From: Ruminococcus sp. AF41-9
Lineage (GTDB): Bacteria > Bacillota > Clostridia > Lachnospirales > Lachnospiraceae
Assembly (NCBI RefSeq): GCF_003477525.1
Contig: NZ_QUDO01000049.1
Coordinates: 1-30,531, forward strand
Length of the DNA stretch: 30,531 bases
Direction: 5' to 3'
Shown one piece after another: positions 1 through 7,809 of the stretch; the first letter of the stretch is position 1; each line of letters starts with the position of its first letter. A program made the position numbers and the translations under genes. The notes under the pieces are model-generated. The model had not been told where the DNA came from and searched no databases. It was given only the letters and a program-made list of their open reading frames with translations.

Positions 1-70
1 TTATAGTTTTTAGTCAACTCTATTATACCATATCCGGTGAGGAGTTATTTGTTTATAGGTAACAAAAAAT

Positions 71-107
71 GCCGTATTTATGCGGCTTGTGGCGTTTCGC
101 AAACGCC
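71..107 (+). promoter_or_regulatory. Two small hairpins in the leader of the GH112 gene
   Basis: Two adjacent inverted repeats lie just upstream of the phosphorylase gene. The first is gccgta-ttta-tgcggc (71-86, one G-U pair). The second is a perfect 7-bp stem, ggcgttt-cgc-aaacgcc (91-107). Neither is followed by a T-run, so they do not look like a terminator on the plus strand. They could be a 5' leader structure or a site for a regulator. The promoter itself is not clearly visible and may lie outside the window. Confidence 0.35.
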
Positions 108-143
108 TAGACAGGTTTATACAGAGAGAGGAGACAAACAACA

Positions 144-941
144 ATGAAAAAAGGTCGTGTAACAATACCAACCAATCTGGATGTAGTGCCACAGACACTG
201 GAGATACTGGATGAATGGGGTGCAGATGCGATTCGTGACTGTGACGGAACAGAATTTCCGAAGGAATTAAAAGATACTGGCTCCAAGATATATGCAACCT
301 ATTATACAACCCGTAAGGATAATGAATGGGCAAAAGCACATCCTGAGGAAATCCAGCAGATGTATATCATGACATCCTTCCATACAGCAACGGAGGAGAA
401 GCTGGAAATCCACCTGATGGATCATTTATATCCGGATATGCTGGCAGTGAATACAAGAGATGATATCTACAGATGGTGGGAAGTTATAGACCGTACTACC
501 GGGGAACCGGTATCAACAGAGCTGTGGAGCTATGATGAAGAAACCGGTAATGTAGTGATCAGAGCTGCAAAGCTGTTTCATGAATACACTGTAAGTTTCC
601 TGGCATATATCATGTGGGATCCGGTACACATGTACAATGCAGTAGTAAATGACTGGAAAGATGTAGAGCCACAGATCACATTTGATGTGCGACAGCCAAA
701 AACAAAAGCTTATTCCCTGGAACGTCTGCGCAGATTCCTGGATACCCATGAATATGTGGATGTTGTGCGCTTCACTACATTTTTCCATCAGTTTACCCTT
801 ATATTTGATGAACTTGCAAGAGAGAAATATGTAGACTGGTTTGGCTATTCTGCATCTGTCAGTCCATATATTCTTGAGCAGTTTGAAAAAGAAGTGGGCT
901 ATCCTTCCGTCCGGAATATATTATTGATCAGGGATATATGA
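144..941 (+). CDS. gnpA: GH112 1,3-beta-galactosyl-N-acetylhexosamine phosphorylase, N-terminal part (frameshifted)
   Basis: This is the N-terminal third of a galacto-N-biose/lacto-N-biose I phosphorylase. The family cleaves Gal-beta-1,3-GlcNAc/GalNAc with phosphate to give galactose 1-phosphate, in the cytoplasm, during use of mucin and milk glycans. The start GRVTIPTNLDVVPQTLEIL followed by WGADAIRDCDGTE is the characteristic beginning of the family. A gaggag ribosome binding site lies 12 nt before the ATG. In-frame homology stops after Tyr253 (900-902). The following residues SVRNILLIRDI are out-of-frame translation. The frame starting at 905 reads FRPEYIIDQGYMNN, which is the expected continuation. 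One base is therefore missing at about 903-904. Together the two parts encode about 718 residues, the normal family length. The gene is either a recent pseudogene or carries a sequencing error. Confidence 0.9.
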   Translation: MKKGRVTIPTNLDVVPQTLEILDEWGADAIRDCDGTEFPKELKDTGSKIYATYYTTRKDNEWAKAHPEEIQQMYIMTSFHTATEEKLEIHLMDHLYPDMLAVNTRDDIYRWWEVIDRTTGEPVSTELWSYDEETGNVVIRAAKLFHEYTVSFLAYIMWDPVHMYNAVVNDWKDVEPQITFDVRQPKTKAYSLERLRRFLDTHEYVDVVRFTTFFHQFTLIFDELAREKYVDWFGYSASVSPYILEQFEKEVGYPSVRNILLIRDI

Positions 942-2299
942 ATAACACCTACAGAATTCCGTCAAAAGAATTTAAGGATTTTCAGGCATTCCAGAGACGT
1001 GAGGTAGCCAAACTTGCCAAAGAGATGGTAGATATCGTCCATGAATATGGAAAAGAAGCCATGATGTTCATGGGAGATCACTGGATCGGTATGGAACCGT
1101 TCATGGATGAGTTTGCGAGTATCGGGCTGGATGCAGTAGTTGGAAGTGTTGGAAACGGCGCAACCTTACGATTGTTCAGTGATATTAAAAATGTAAAATA
1201 TACAGAAGGAAGATTCCTGCCATACTTTTTCCCGGATACGTTCCATGAAGGCGGCGATCCTGTAAAAGAGGCAAAGGTAAACTGGGTAACAGCCCGAAGA
1301 GCCATCCTTAGAAGCCCGATCCAGAGAATCGGATACGGTGGATATCTGAAACTGGCACTGGAGTTCCCGGATTTTGTACAGTATATTAAAGAAGTCTGTG
1401 AAGAGTTCCGTACCTTATACGATAATATTCAGGGAACTACCCCTTATTGCGTGAAACGTGTGGCAGTCCTGAACTGCTGGGGAAAAATGCGTTCCTGGGG
1501 AAATCATATGGTACATCATGCAATCTATTACAAACAGAATTATTCCTATTTCGGAATCATCGAAGCGTTAAGCGGCGCACCGTTTGATGTGTCTTTTATC
1601 AGCTTTGATGATATCAGAGCAGACAAAGAACTGCTGAAAAACTTTGATGTAGTGATCAATGTGGGAGATGCGGACACCGCCCAGTCAGGCGGCGAAAACT
1701 GGATCGACGAAACAGTTATTACGGCAGTCAGAGAATTTGTGTACAATGGCGGCGGATTTATCGGCGTAGGCGAACCTGCGGCACACCAGTGGCAGGGCAG
1801 ATTTATCCAGTTGGATGATGTACTGGGAGTGGAGGAAGAACACGGAATTAATCTGAATACTGACAAGTACAACTGGGAAGAACACAGAGATCATTTTATC
1901 CTGAAAGATGCAGATGGAGAAATTGATTTTGGGGAAGGAAAGAAGAACATCTTCGCATTGCCGGAAACAGAAATCCTGATCCAGAAAGACCAGGAAGTAC
2001 AGATGGCTGTAAAGACTTTTGGCAAAGGAAGAGGAGTTTATATCAGCGGACTCCCATACAGTTTCAAGAACAGCCGTGTGCTCTACCGCGCAGTCCTCTG
2101 GTCCGCATCCGCAGAAGAAGAACTGCACTGCTGGTATTCCACCAACTACAATGTAGAAGTACACGCTTATGTAAAAAATGGCAAATACTGCGTAGTCAAC
2201 AACACCTATGAACCACAGGATACTGTTGTCTACAGAGGCGACGGAAGCAGCTTCCAGTTATATCTGGAGGCAAATGAGATTAAATGGTATCTGATTTGA
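905..2299 (+). CDS. gnpA: GH112 phosphorylase, C-terminal part in the shifted frame
   Basis: This is the remainder of the phosphorylase, resuming at codon TTC (905-907). A Met codon at 938 (MNNTYRIPSKEF) could be mistaken for a start, but it is internal to the family and has no ribosome binding site. Family landmarks follow in order: KEAMMFMGDHWIG, the catalytic (beta/alpha)8-barrel segment with RFLPYFFPDTFHEGGDP, RIGYGGYLKLAL, and then a glutamine-amidotransferase-like beta/alpha domain with NVGDADTAQSGG and YNGGGFIGVGEPA. All of these are intact up to the TGA at 2297-2299, so nothing else in the gene has decayed. A rho-independent terminator follows at 2356-2415, so the gene ends its transcript. 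Sugar transport partners are not visible and may lie upstream of the window. Confidence 0.9.
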   Translation, partial: FRPEYIIDQGYMNNTYRIPSKEFKDFQAFQRREVAKLAKEMVDIVHEYGKEAMMFMGDHWIGMEPFMDEFASIGLDAVVGSVGNGATLRLFSDIKNVKYTEGRFLPYFFPDTFHEGGDPVKEAKVNWVTARRAILRSPIQRIGYGGYLKLALEFPDFVQYIKEVCEEFRTLYDNIQGTTPYCVKRVAVLNCWGKMRSWGNHMVHHAIYYKQNYSYFGIIEALSGAPFDVSFISFDDIRADKELLKNFDVVINVGDADTAQSGGENWIDETVITAVREFVYNGGGFIGVGEPAAHQWQGRFIQLDDVLGVEEEHGINLNTDKYNWEEHRDHFILKDADGEIDFGEGKKNIFALPETEILIQKDQEVQMAVKTFGKGRGVYISGLPYSFKNSRVLYRAVLWSASAEEELHCWYSTNYNVEVHAYVKNGKYCVVNNTYEPQDTVVYRGDGSSFQLYLEANEIKWYLI

Positions 2300-2355
2300 T
2301 TATTTCGTTTTTTGTGGGTAAAACATAGCGAATAAGTAAATAAAAGTGAAAATAG

Positions 2356-2415
2356 AAACAGGATCATTATGGAGTTGAGTATATGTAAGCTTCAGAATGA
2401 TCCTGTTTGTTTCTT
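2356..2415 (+). terminator. Rho-independent terminator after the GH112 gene
   Basis: A perfect 13-bp stem, AAACAGGATCATT (2356-2368) with AATGATCCTGTTT (2396-2408), has a 27-nt loop and is followed by the T-rich tail gtttcttt. It closes the phosphorylase transcript before the promoter of the MATE gene. Confidence 0.85.
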
Positions 2416-2450
2416 TATTGTCAGAGGAGCTTCTTTCAGGTGATGTTGTC

Positions 2451-2478
2451 TTGATTTTTAATAGAAATATTTTATAAT
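2451..2478 (+). promoter_or_regulatory. Sigma-A-type promoter for the MATE gene
   Basis: TTGATT (2451-2456), a 16-nt spacer and a consensus TATAAT (2473-2478) lie 35 nt before the GTG start, with AGGGGG as the ribosome binding site at 2500-2505. It sits directly after the upstream terminator. Confidence 0.7.
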
Positions 2479-2512
2479 GAATATGTGTAAAAATGGATGA
2501 GGGGGAAGAATA

Positions 2513-2962
2513 GTGGCAGTAAATGAGAAAAGCCGTAGCATGGCAATGAAGCCAAAGCCGGCAAAAACTATGACAGAAGGAACCATCTGGAAGCAGATTC
2601 TTCTGTTTTCGATTCCACTGATACTGGGAAATCTGCTTCAGCAGATGTACAATACAGTGGACTCTATTATTGTAGGAAATTTTGTAGGCAGTAATGCACT
2701 GGCAGCAGTTGGTTCGAGTACATCACTGATCTGTCTGTTGATCGCATTCAGCATGGGCGCATCTGCGGGAGCCGGGGTTATTGTATCACAGTTTTATGGA
2801 GCCGGAGATGAGAAAGGTGTCCAGCGCGTGGTACATACGGCGTTAATGCTTGCATTTATTCTGGGAATTGTTCTCACAATTGCGGGAATCATATTCTCAC
2901 CGGCAATCCTTCGATGGATGAAACTCCGGAAGAAGTTATGGACCAGTCAGTACTGTATTTAA
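2513..2962 (+). CDS. MATE-family efflux transporter, N-terminal part (frameshifted)
   Basis: This is the N-terminal third of a multidrug and toxin extrusion antiporter, an inner-membrane exporter driven by Na+ or H+. It starts at GTG 2513 with AGGGGG seven bases upstream. Recognisable MATE sequence includes IPLILGNLLQQMYNTVDSII (the first membrane helix with the LLQQMYN signature), VGNFVGSNALAAVG and ASAGAGVIVSQFYGAGDEK. The frame is correct to Met136 (2918-2920). The last residues KLRKKLWTSQYCI are an out-of-frame tail. The frame from 2923 reads TPEEVMDQSVLYLRIYSYG, the usual continuation, so one A is missing from the short A-run at 2921-2923. With it restored the protein would be about 457 residues, typical for the family. 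Confidence 0.9.
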   Translation: MAVNEKSRSMAMKPKPAKTMTEGTIWKQILLFSIPLILGNLLQQMYNTVDSIIVGNFVGSNALAAVGSSTSLICLLIAFSMGASAGAGVIVSQFYGAGDEKGVQRVVHTALMLAFILGIVLTIAGIIFSPAILRWMKLRKKLWTSQYCI

Positions 2963-3885
2963 GGATTTATTCCTATGGACTTGTATTTAATGTAATCTAT
3001 AACATGGCGGCAGGAATCCTGAATGCAGCAGGTAATTCCAGACGTTCCCTGATGTATCTGGCAGTGGCATCCTTTTCCAATATTTTTCTGGATCTGTGGC
3101 TCATTGGCGGAATGCACATGGGAGTTGAAGGTGCAGCAATCGCAACAGATATCAGTCAGGTGTTATCCAGTATTTTTGCATTGTGGTTTCTGGTGAGAGT
3201 CCCGGATATTTACCGTGTAAATCTGAAGAAACTGTCTATTGATAAAACAATGGCAGGACGGATTATCCAGGTCGGCCTGCCGACAGCAATCCAGAACACG
3301 GTAATCTCTTTTTCAAATGTACTGGTACAGTCCGGTGTCAATGGCTTTGGTGCCAGTGCAATGGCAGGTTTTGGTGCATATCTGAAGATTGACGGATTCA
3401 ATATTCTTCCGGTCATGAGCTTCAGTATGGCAGCAACAACCTTTACCGGACAGAACTACGGTGCAGGAAAAACAGACAGAATTAAGAAAGGTCTGCGTGT
3501 AACGCTGGCAATGAGTGTCTGCTACACAATTGTGACAGGAATCCTCCTGTTGACTTTCTCCAGACCGATCATTGGAATTTTCAGCAGTGATAAAGAAGTC
3601 ATTTATTACGGCGCACAGGCAATGAAATATTTTTGTCCGTTCTATTTTCTGCTGGCAATTATGCATTCTCTGGCAGGGACCATCCGTGGAACAGGAAAGA
3701 CTGTGCCGCCAATGGTAGTGATGCTTCTGGCACTGTGTCTGTTTCGTATTCTGTGGATCCAGTTTGTTGTTCCACACTTCAGCAGTATCGATATTATTTA
3801 TGTGCTGTATCCGGTATCCTGGGCAGTGGGAATGGTACTGATGTTGATTTATGCATGGAAAGGAAAATGGATGCCAGAAACTTAA
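2923..3885 (+). CDS. MATE-family efflux transporter, C-terminal part in the shifted frame
   Basis: This is the remaining two thirds of the transporter. An ATG at 2914 gives the same frame but is not a real start: its first residues overlap the end of the N-terminal part and no ribosome binding site precedes it. The segment carries the other membrane helices of a 12-helix MatE pair, including NAAGNSRRSLMYLAVASF, FLDLWLIGGMHMGVEGAA, the second-repeat opening IIQVGLPTAIQNTVISFSN and TFTGQNYGAGKTDR. It ends with a positively charged tail (KGKWMPET). No other damage is seen. The substrate cannot be predicted. The gene has its own promoter and is not obviously co-transcribed with the phosphorylase. 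Confidence 0.9.
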   Translation, partial: TPEEVMDQSVLYLRIYSYGLVFNVIYNMAAGILNAAGNSRRSLMYLAVASFSNIFLDLWLIGGMHMGVEGAAIATDISQVLSSIFALWFLVRVPDIYRVNLKKLSIDKTMAGRIIQVGLPTAIQNTVISFSNVLVQSGVNGFGASAMAGFGAYLKIDGFNILPVMSFSMAATTFTGQNYGAGKTDRIKKGLRVTLAMSVCYTIVTGILLLTFSRPIIGIFSSDKEVIYYGAQAMKYFCPFYFLLAIMHSLAGTIRGTGKTVPPMVVMLLALCLFRILWIQFVVPHFSSIDIIYVLYPVSWAVGMVLMLIYAWKGKWMPET

Positions 3886-3904
3886 GCAAAATAACCAAAG
3901 TATA

Positions 3905-3933
3905 TTGAAAAATTTCTCAATTTATTGTAAAAT
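3905..3933 (+). promoter_or_regulatory. Promoter for the sensor-diguanylate cyclase gene
   Basis: TTGAAA (3905-3910), a 17-nt spacer and TAAAAT (3928-3933) lie 39 nt upstream of the GTG start at 3973. Confidence 0.7.
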
Positions 3934-3972
3934 AAAACGAAACTCAAAGCTTTTGGAAAGGAAGCAGAAGTC

Positions 3973-6321
3973 GTGGAGAAGAGATATACGATTGGTGTAA
4001 TGATAGGGAATGCAAATTCGCCGCATACAATGGATCTGATGCAAGGGATTTTCCATGCAGCGCATTCTATGAATGTTAATGTTATATTTTTCCTCGGAAT
4101 TCATAGCAGCTATTATTATAAGTCCTATTTCGGAGAAGATGTAGAAGATGATTATGATTACCAGTTTAATGCTGCTTATGATTATCAGGCGTTTGCGGAT
4201 TTGGATGCATTAGTAATTGCCTATGGCTCGCTCTGTATTTTTCTGGACGAAAATGAGAGTGCCGTGTTTCTGGAAAAATACAGAGATAAACCTCGTGTTC
4301 TTCTTGAGGAAAGAGATAAAACGGGAACGTCCACTTCTATTATCGCAGATAATTATAATGGAATGTATACAATTGCAGAACATCTGGTGAGGGATCACGG
4401 TTACAGAAATTTTACCTACCTTGCAGGTCCTCATGGCAATACAGATGCCAGAGAACGCAGACAGGCTGTATATGATGTAATGAAAAAATACGGAATTCCT
4501 TTTGAATCGGACCGAATTGCCTACGGAGACTATTCATCATGTGTACAAAAACAGGTCAATCAGCTTTTGGATGCATATCCGGACATGGATGCAATGATCT
4601 GCGCAAATGATGTCATGGCAGGGACTGCGTACAGGGAATGTAGCAAACGTGGGAAAACAGTGGGAAAAGATATTGCGATTACCGGATTTGATGACTGGGA
4701 ACTTGCTGAAACAATGAATCCACCATTGACAACTGTACTGCAGAATGCATTTGATATGGGATATATGGCTATTATTGGTGCAGTGGAGCTGTGCAAAGAA
4801 AAGAAATGTCGTTCTATTGTAGTTCCGGCAGAAGTAAGAATTCGTGAATCATGTGGATGTGCGGTAGAAAGAAAATCCTATGAAGAAACTTCGATTCTTG
4901 TAGAAGAGGTACACTGGACAAATATTGTGGAGAGTTATCTGGACAGTATGTTAAAAGAAATCCTTCCGGACAATTCTGACAGAGATCTGAAGAAGGCTAC
5001 AAGGGACTATCTGAGATTTATTCTGAAAGTGGATTTCAGAATCCCGGAGAGTGAAGAAAATATAAAGAGGGGTTTGCAGAAACTGTTTGTCAGTGAACTC
5101 AGTGGAATGATCAGCCCTCATTCTCTGATGAAAGTACTTGATCAGTTTGTAGATGAGTGTATTCAGATGGAGCTGAAAAAAGAAAAACCAGACAGAGAGA
5201 TTGTTCAGAACCTGCTTCTGAGAAAAAGGCTGCTAAATGATAAGATTGTGGCATACAATATCAAAAGCGAGAAAGAACATTTCAGTACATTTCAGCAGGA
5301 AAGCTGGTTCGTACCGCTGATTTCCAAAGATATGCTGTGTCATATGAACAATGAACAGGAAATGTACAGGCGCGCACTTGTAAAACTGAATGCGCTGAAT
5401 GCGAAGGCGTCTTATCTTTATATATTTAAGGAGCCAATTGCTCATTACAGAGACGAAGAATGGAAATGCCCGGATAAAATGTATCTGGTAGCGTACCAGA
5501 TGGGCGAGGAGATTATTTCATATAAAGAAGGTGAACGCCCGGAGGTTTCCACAGTATATGCCGGTAATGGCAGAATCGTATGCAGAAAGAAAGAGGACCA
5601 GAATTATGTAGCCACCATTCTCTGTCTTTTCTCAGGTGAGATGCAGTATGGAATTCTGGTTGCAGAGATTAATCCTGCGAATCTGGCTCTTTTTTATCTG
5701 ATCAGCAGGCAGATCGGAAATATGCTTCGTATGTACCAGATGTCAAAAGAACAGCGCAGAATGCAGCAGAAACTGGAAGCACTGGTCAGAGAAGTCAGGG
5801 AGAAGAATGAAGTCCTGAACTTTCTTTCAGAATCCGATGCGCTGACAGGATCTCTCAACCGCAGAGGTTTTATGGAGAAAGCAGTACAGATGAACAGGGA
5901 AAATGCGGGAAAAGAGATGCTGATTCTGTTTGCGGATCTGGATCATCTGAAAGAAATCAATGACTCTTTTGGACATATAGAAGGAGATTTTGCAATCCGG
6001 CGGTGTGCAGAGACTCTGAAATCAGCAGTGGGAGAAAACGGAGTGACAGGAAGAATTGGCGGCGATGAGTTCTGCGCAATGATTCCGGGAAATGAGGATG
6101 ACGGACAGAGAATCCGGGAACAGATACGAAGAGAGAGCGATGAATTTAACTGTGATTCTGACAAACCATATTATGTGGAACTGTCTGTAGGATATCATGT
6201 TGTCCGCTGCGGCAGTGAACTGGTAATTTCAGATGTACTAAAAGATGCGGATAAGGCTCTTTACGAAGAAAAAAAGAAGAGAAGAAAATCTGTGAAGAAA
6301 CATTTTGAACAGAAAAAATAA
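3973..6321 (+). CDS. LacI-type periplasmic-binding-like sensor fused to a GGDEF diguanylate cyclase
   Basis: This 782-residue soluble protein starts at GTG 3973 with GGAAAGGAAG upstream. Residues 1-295 form a type-1 periplasmic-binding fold as in LacI/GalR regulators (TIGVMIGNANSPHTMDLMQGI, HLVRDHGYRNFTYLAG, MICANDVMAGTAYREC, DIAITGFDDWELAE), but there is no helix-turn-helix, signal peptide or membrane helix. The middle (about 310-600) is helical, with a possible GAF-like part that I cannot name with certainty, ending in a charged coiled coil (about 595-625). The C-terminus is a GGDEF domain with DALTGSLNRRGF, LFADLDHLKEINDSFGH and a canonical G696-G-D-E-F700. The inhibitory RxxD site is absent: Gly occupies positions 687 and 690. 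I infer that it makes cyclic di-GMP in response to a sugar-like ligand in the cytoplasm. The neighbouring GH112 gene makes a glycan-related signal plausible but unproven. Confidence 0.88.
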   Translation: MEKRYTIGVMIGNANSPHTMDLMQGIFHAAHSMNVNVIFFLGIHSSYYYKSYFGEDVEDDYDYQFNAAYDYQAFADLDALVIAYGSLCIFLDENESAVFLEKYRDKPRVLLEERDKTGTSTSIIADNYNGMYTIAEHLVRDHGYRNFTYLAGPHGNTDARERRQAVYDVMKKYGIPFESDRIAYGDYSSCVQKQVNQLLDAYPDMDAMICANDVMAGTAYRECSKRGKTVGKDIAITGFDDWELAETMNPPLTTVLQNAFDMGYMAIIGAVELCKEKKCRSIVVPAEVRIRESCGCAVERKSYEETSILVEEVHWTNIVESYLDSMLKEILPDNSDRDLKKATRDYLRFILKVDFRIPESEENIKRGLQKLFVSELSGMISPHSLMKVLDQFVDECIQMELKKEKPDREIVQNLLLRKRLLNDKIVAYNIKSEKEHFSTFQQESWFVPLISKDMLCHMNNEQEMYRRALVKLNALNAKASYLYIFKEPIAHYRDEEWKCPDKMYLVAYQMGEEIISYKEGERPEVSTVYAGNGRIVCRKKEDQNYVATILCLFSGEMQYGILVAEINPANLALFYLISRQIGNMLRMYQMSKEQRRMQQKLEALVREVREKNEVLNFLSESDALTGSLNRRGFMEKAVQMNRENAGKEMLILFADLDHLKEINDSFGHIEGDFAIRRCAETLKSAVGENGVTGRIGGDEFCAMIPGNEDDGQRIREQIRRESDEFNCDSDKPYYVELSVGYHVVRCGSELVISDVLKDADKALYEEKKKRRKSVKKHFEQKK

Positions 6322-6332
6322 CAGGAAACAAA

Positions 6333-6379
6333 AACAGGTTCAGATATGAGAGATTGTGTACTCTCTGTCTGAACCTGTT
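6333..6379. terminator. Bidirectional terminator between the GGDEF gene and trpS
   Basis: A perfect 12-bp stem, AACAGGTTCAGA (6333-6344) with TCTGAACCTGTT (6368-6379), encloses an inner GAGAG/CTCTC pairing. Read on the minus strand, the stem is followed by TTTTGTTT, so it best serves trpS, whose stop codon is about 80 nt away. On the plus strand the T-run is weak. Confidence 0.8.
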
Positions 6380-6460
6380 GTCAAATTATTTACTTTGATT
6401 AGATAAAGGAAGTTTCTGTTTCAATTTGAAATATTCACAGGATGGTACTGCCTTACGAAA

Positions 6461-7522
6461 TTACTTAATCAGACTGTTATCGTCAAAGTAGTTGATCTGC
6501 ATAGCAGAACGTACATCATGAAGTGTCTGAGCTGCTTTTGCTTCAGCAGCCTTGCTTCCTTCTTTGAGGATTTCATATACATCATCCAGATGCTGTTCCC
6601 AGTATTTACGTCTCTCACGGATTGGAGAAAGCTCTGCCTGGAGTACTTTGTTCAGGAACTTCTTAACCTTAACATCACCCAGACCACCGCGTGTATAGTG
6701 TGCTTTCAGCTCGTCCAGATTCTGGTATTCAGGCAGGAACTCTGCGAAATATTCCGGCTTGCAGAAAGCATCCAGATAAATAAATACAGGGTTTCCTTCC
6801 ACACGGCCAGGGTCTTCCACACGAAGATGATTCGGGTCTGTGAACATGGACATAACTTTCTTTTTAACATCTGCCTCTTCATCTGCAAGATAGATGCAGT
6901 TTCCGAGAGACTTGCTCATTTTTGCCTTTCCATCAATACCCGGCAGACGGAGACATGCCTTATTGGATGGAAGGATGATCTCAGGCTCTGTAAGGGTTTC
7001 GCCGTATACGGTATTGAATTTGTGTACGATTTCTTTACACTGCTCAAGCATCGGGAGCTGATCCTCTCCAACTGGAACAGTAGTTGCATGGAATGCAGTG
7101 ATATCTGCTGCCTGGCTGATCGGATAGCAGAAGAATCCAACAGGGATACTTGCTTCGAAATTACGCATCTGAATCTCGGATTTAACAGTAGGGTTACGCT
7201 GTACACGTGCTACAGTAACAAGGTTCATATAATAGAAAGTAAGCTCTGTAAGCTCCGGAACCATGGACTGGATAAAGATGGTAGATTTCTCAGGATCAAT
7301 GCCGCATGCAAGGTAGTCAAGCGCAACCTGAAGAATATTCTGACGAACTTTCTCAGGATGTTCTGCGTTATCTGTCAATGCCTGTGCATCTGCGATCATA
7401 ATATAAATTTCATCATATAAGCCGGAGTTCTGTAAACGAACACGCTCGGATAATGAACCAACATAATGTCCAACATGAAGGCGGCCGGTTGGACGGTCAC
7501 CGGTTAAAATAATTTTGCTCAT
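6461..7522 (-). CDS. trpS: Tryptophanyl-tRNA synthetase
   Basis: This class Ic aminoacyl-tRNA synthetase charges tRNA-Trp in the cytoplasm. Its 353 residues are close to the usual length (about 330-350). The HIGH signature is HVGH at residues 16-19 (GDRPTGRLHVGHYVGS) and the KMSKS loop is K201-MSKS205. Between them lie the family motifs MIADAQALTD and PVGEDQLPMLEQCKEI. The start is supported by TTTTAGGAG seven bases before the ATG on the minus strand. It is monocistronic, has a near-consensus promoter at 7586-7614 and ends at the bidirectional terminator. No T-box motif is visible in the short leader, so tRNA-dependent attenuation, common for this gene in Firmicutes, is not supported here. 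Confidence 0.97.
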   Translation of the reverse strand: MSKIILTGDRPTGRLHVGHYVGSLSERVRLQNSGLYDEIYIMIADAQALTDNAEHPEKVRQNILQVALDYLACGIDPEKSTIFIQSMVPELTELTFYYMNLVTVARVQRNPTVKSEIQMRNFEASIPVGFFCYPISQAADITAFHATTVPVGEDQLPMLEQCKEIVHKFNTVYGETLTEPEIILPSNKACLRLPGIDGKAKMSKSLGNCIYLADEEADVKKKVMSMFTDPNHLRVEDPGRVEGNPVFIYLDAFCKPEYFAEFLPEYQNLDELKAHYTRGGLGDVKVKKFLNKVLQAELSPIRERRKYWEQHLDDVYEILKEGSKAAEAKAAQTLHDVRSAMQINYFDDNSLIK

Positions 7523-7585
7523 TTTGCTCTCCTAAAAGTGAATTCCGATTTCCCAGAGAGTATCTGGAAATTCTCAGTTATCCCT

Positions 7586-7614
7586 ATTATAAAGCCTGCG
7601 AATGTTACCGTCAA
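7586..7614 (-). promoter_or_regulatory. trpS promoter
   Basis: On the minus strand TTGACG (7609-7614), a 17-nt spacer and consensus TATAAT (7586-7591) give a strong sigma-A promoter about 65 nt upstream of trpS. The leader has only a small hairpin (TTTCC-AGA with TCTGGGAAA). Confidence 0.8.
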
Positions 7615-7719
7615 TGATTTTGAGAGAATAAATAGGTATTATGTTACCAGTATGGTTACTGTTTACTCCGTTCTCAGTAACAAATTGTGAATAATTATAC
7701 AGGAAATACATTTCCATAA

Positions 7720-7748
7720 TTGATAAAAAGGAAAGATTCTGCTAAAAT
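7720..7748 (+). promoter_or_regulatory. Promoter for the AAA+ ATPase gene
   Basis: TTGATA (7720-7725), a 17-nt spacer and TAAAAT (7743-7748) lie 62 nt before the ATG. It is divergent from the trpS promoter. The AAAGGAG ribosome binding site is at about 7793-7799. Confidence 0.7.
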
Positions 7749-7809
7749 AATAAGGAATTATACAAAATTTTACACTGAATAAGGATAAGATAAAAGGAGT
7801 AAACACACC

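Noticed and set aside
10..339. 109-codon minus-strand frame overlapping the start of the GH112 gene
   Set aside because: It overlaps the real gene and its leader, has no ribosome binding site, and has low-complexity composition.
6518..7420. 300-codon open frame on the plus strand opposite trpS
   Set aside because: It lies wholly antisense to an unambiguous trpS, has no ribosome binding site or recognisable domain, and its Cys/Phe/Leu-rich composition is typical of a shadow frame.
7523..7640. T-box leader for trpS
   Set aside because: The leader is only about 60 nt and has no AGGGTGGNACCGCG-like box or antiterminator on the minus strand.
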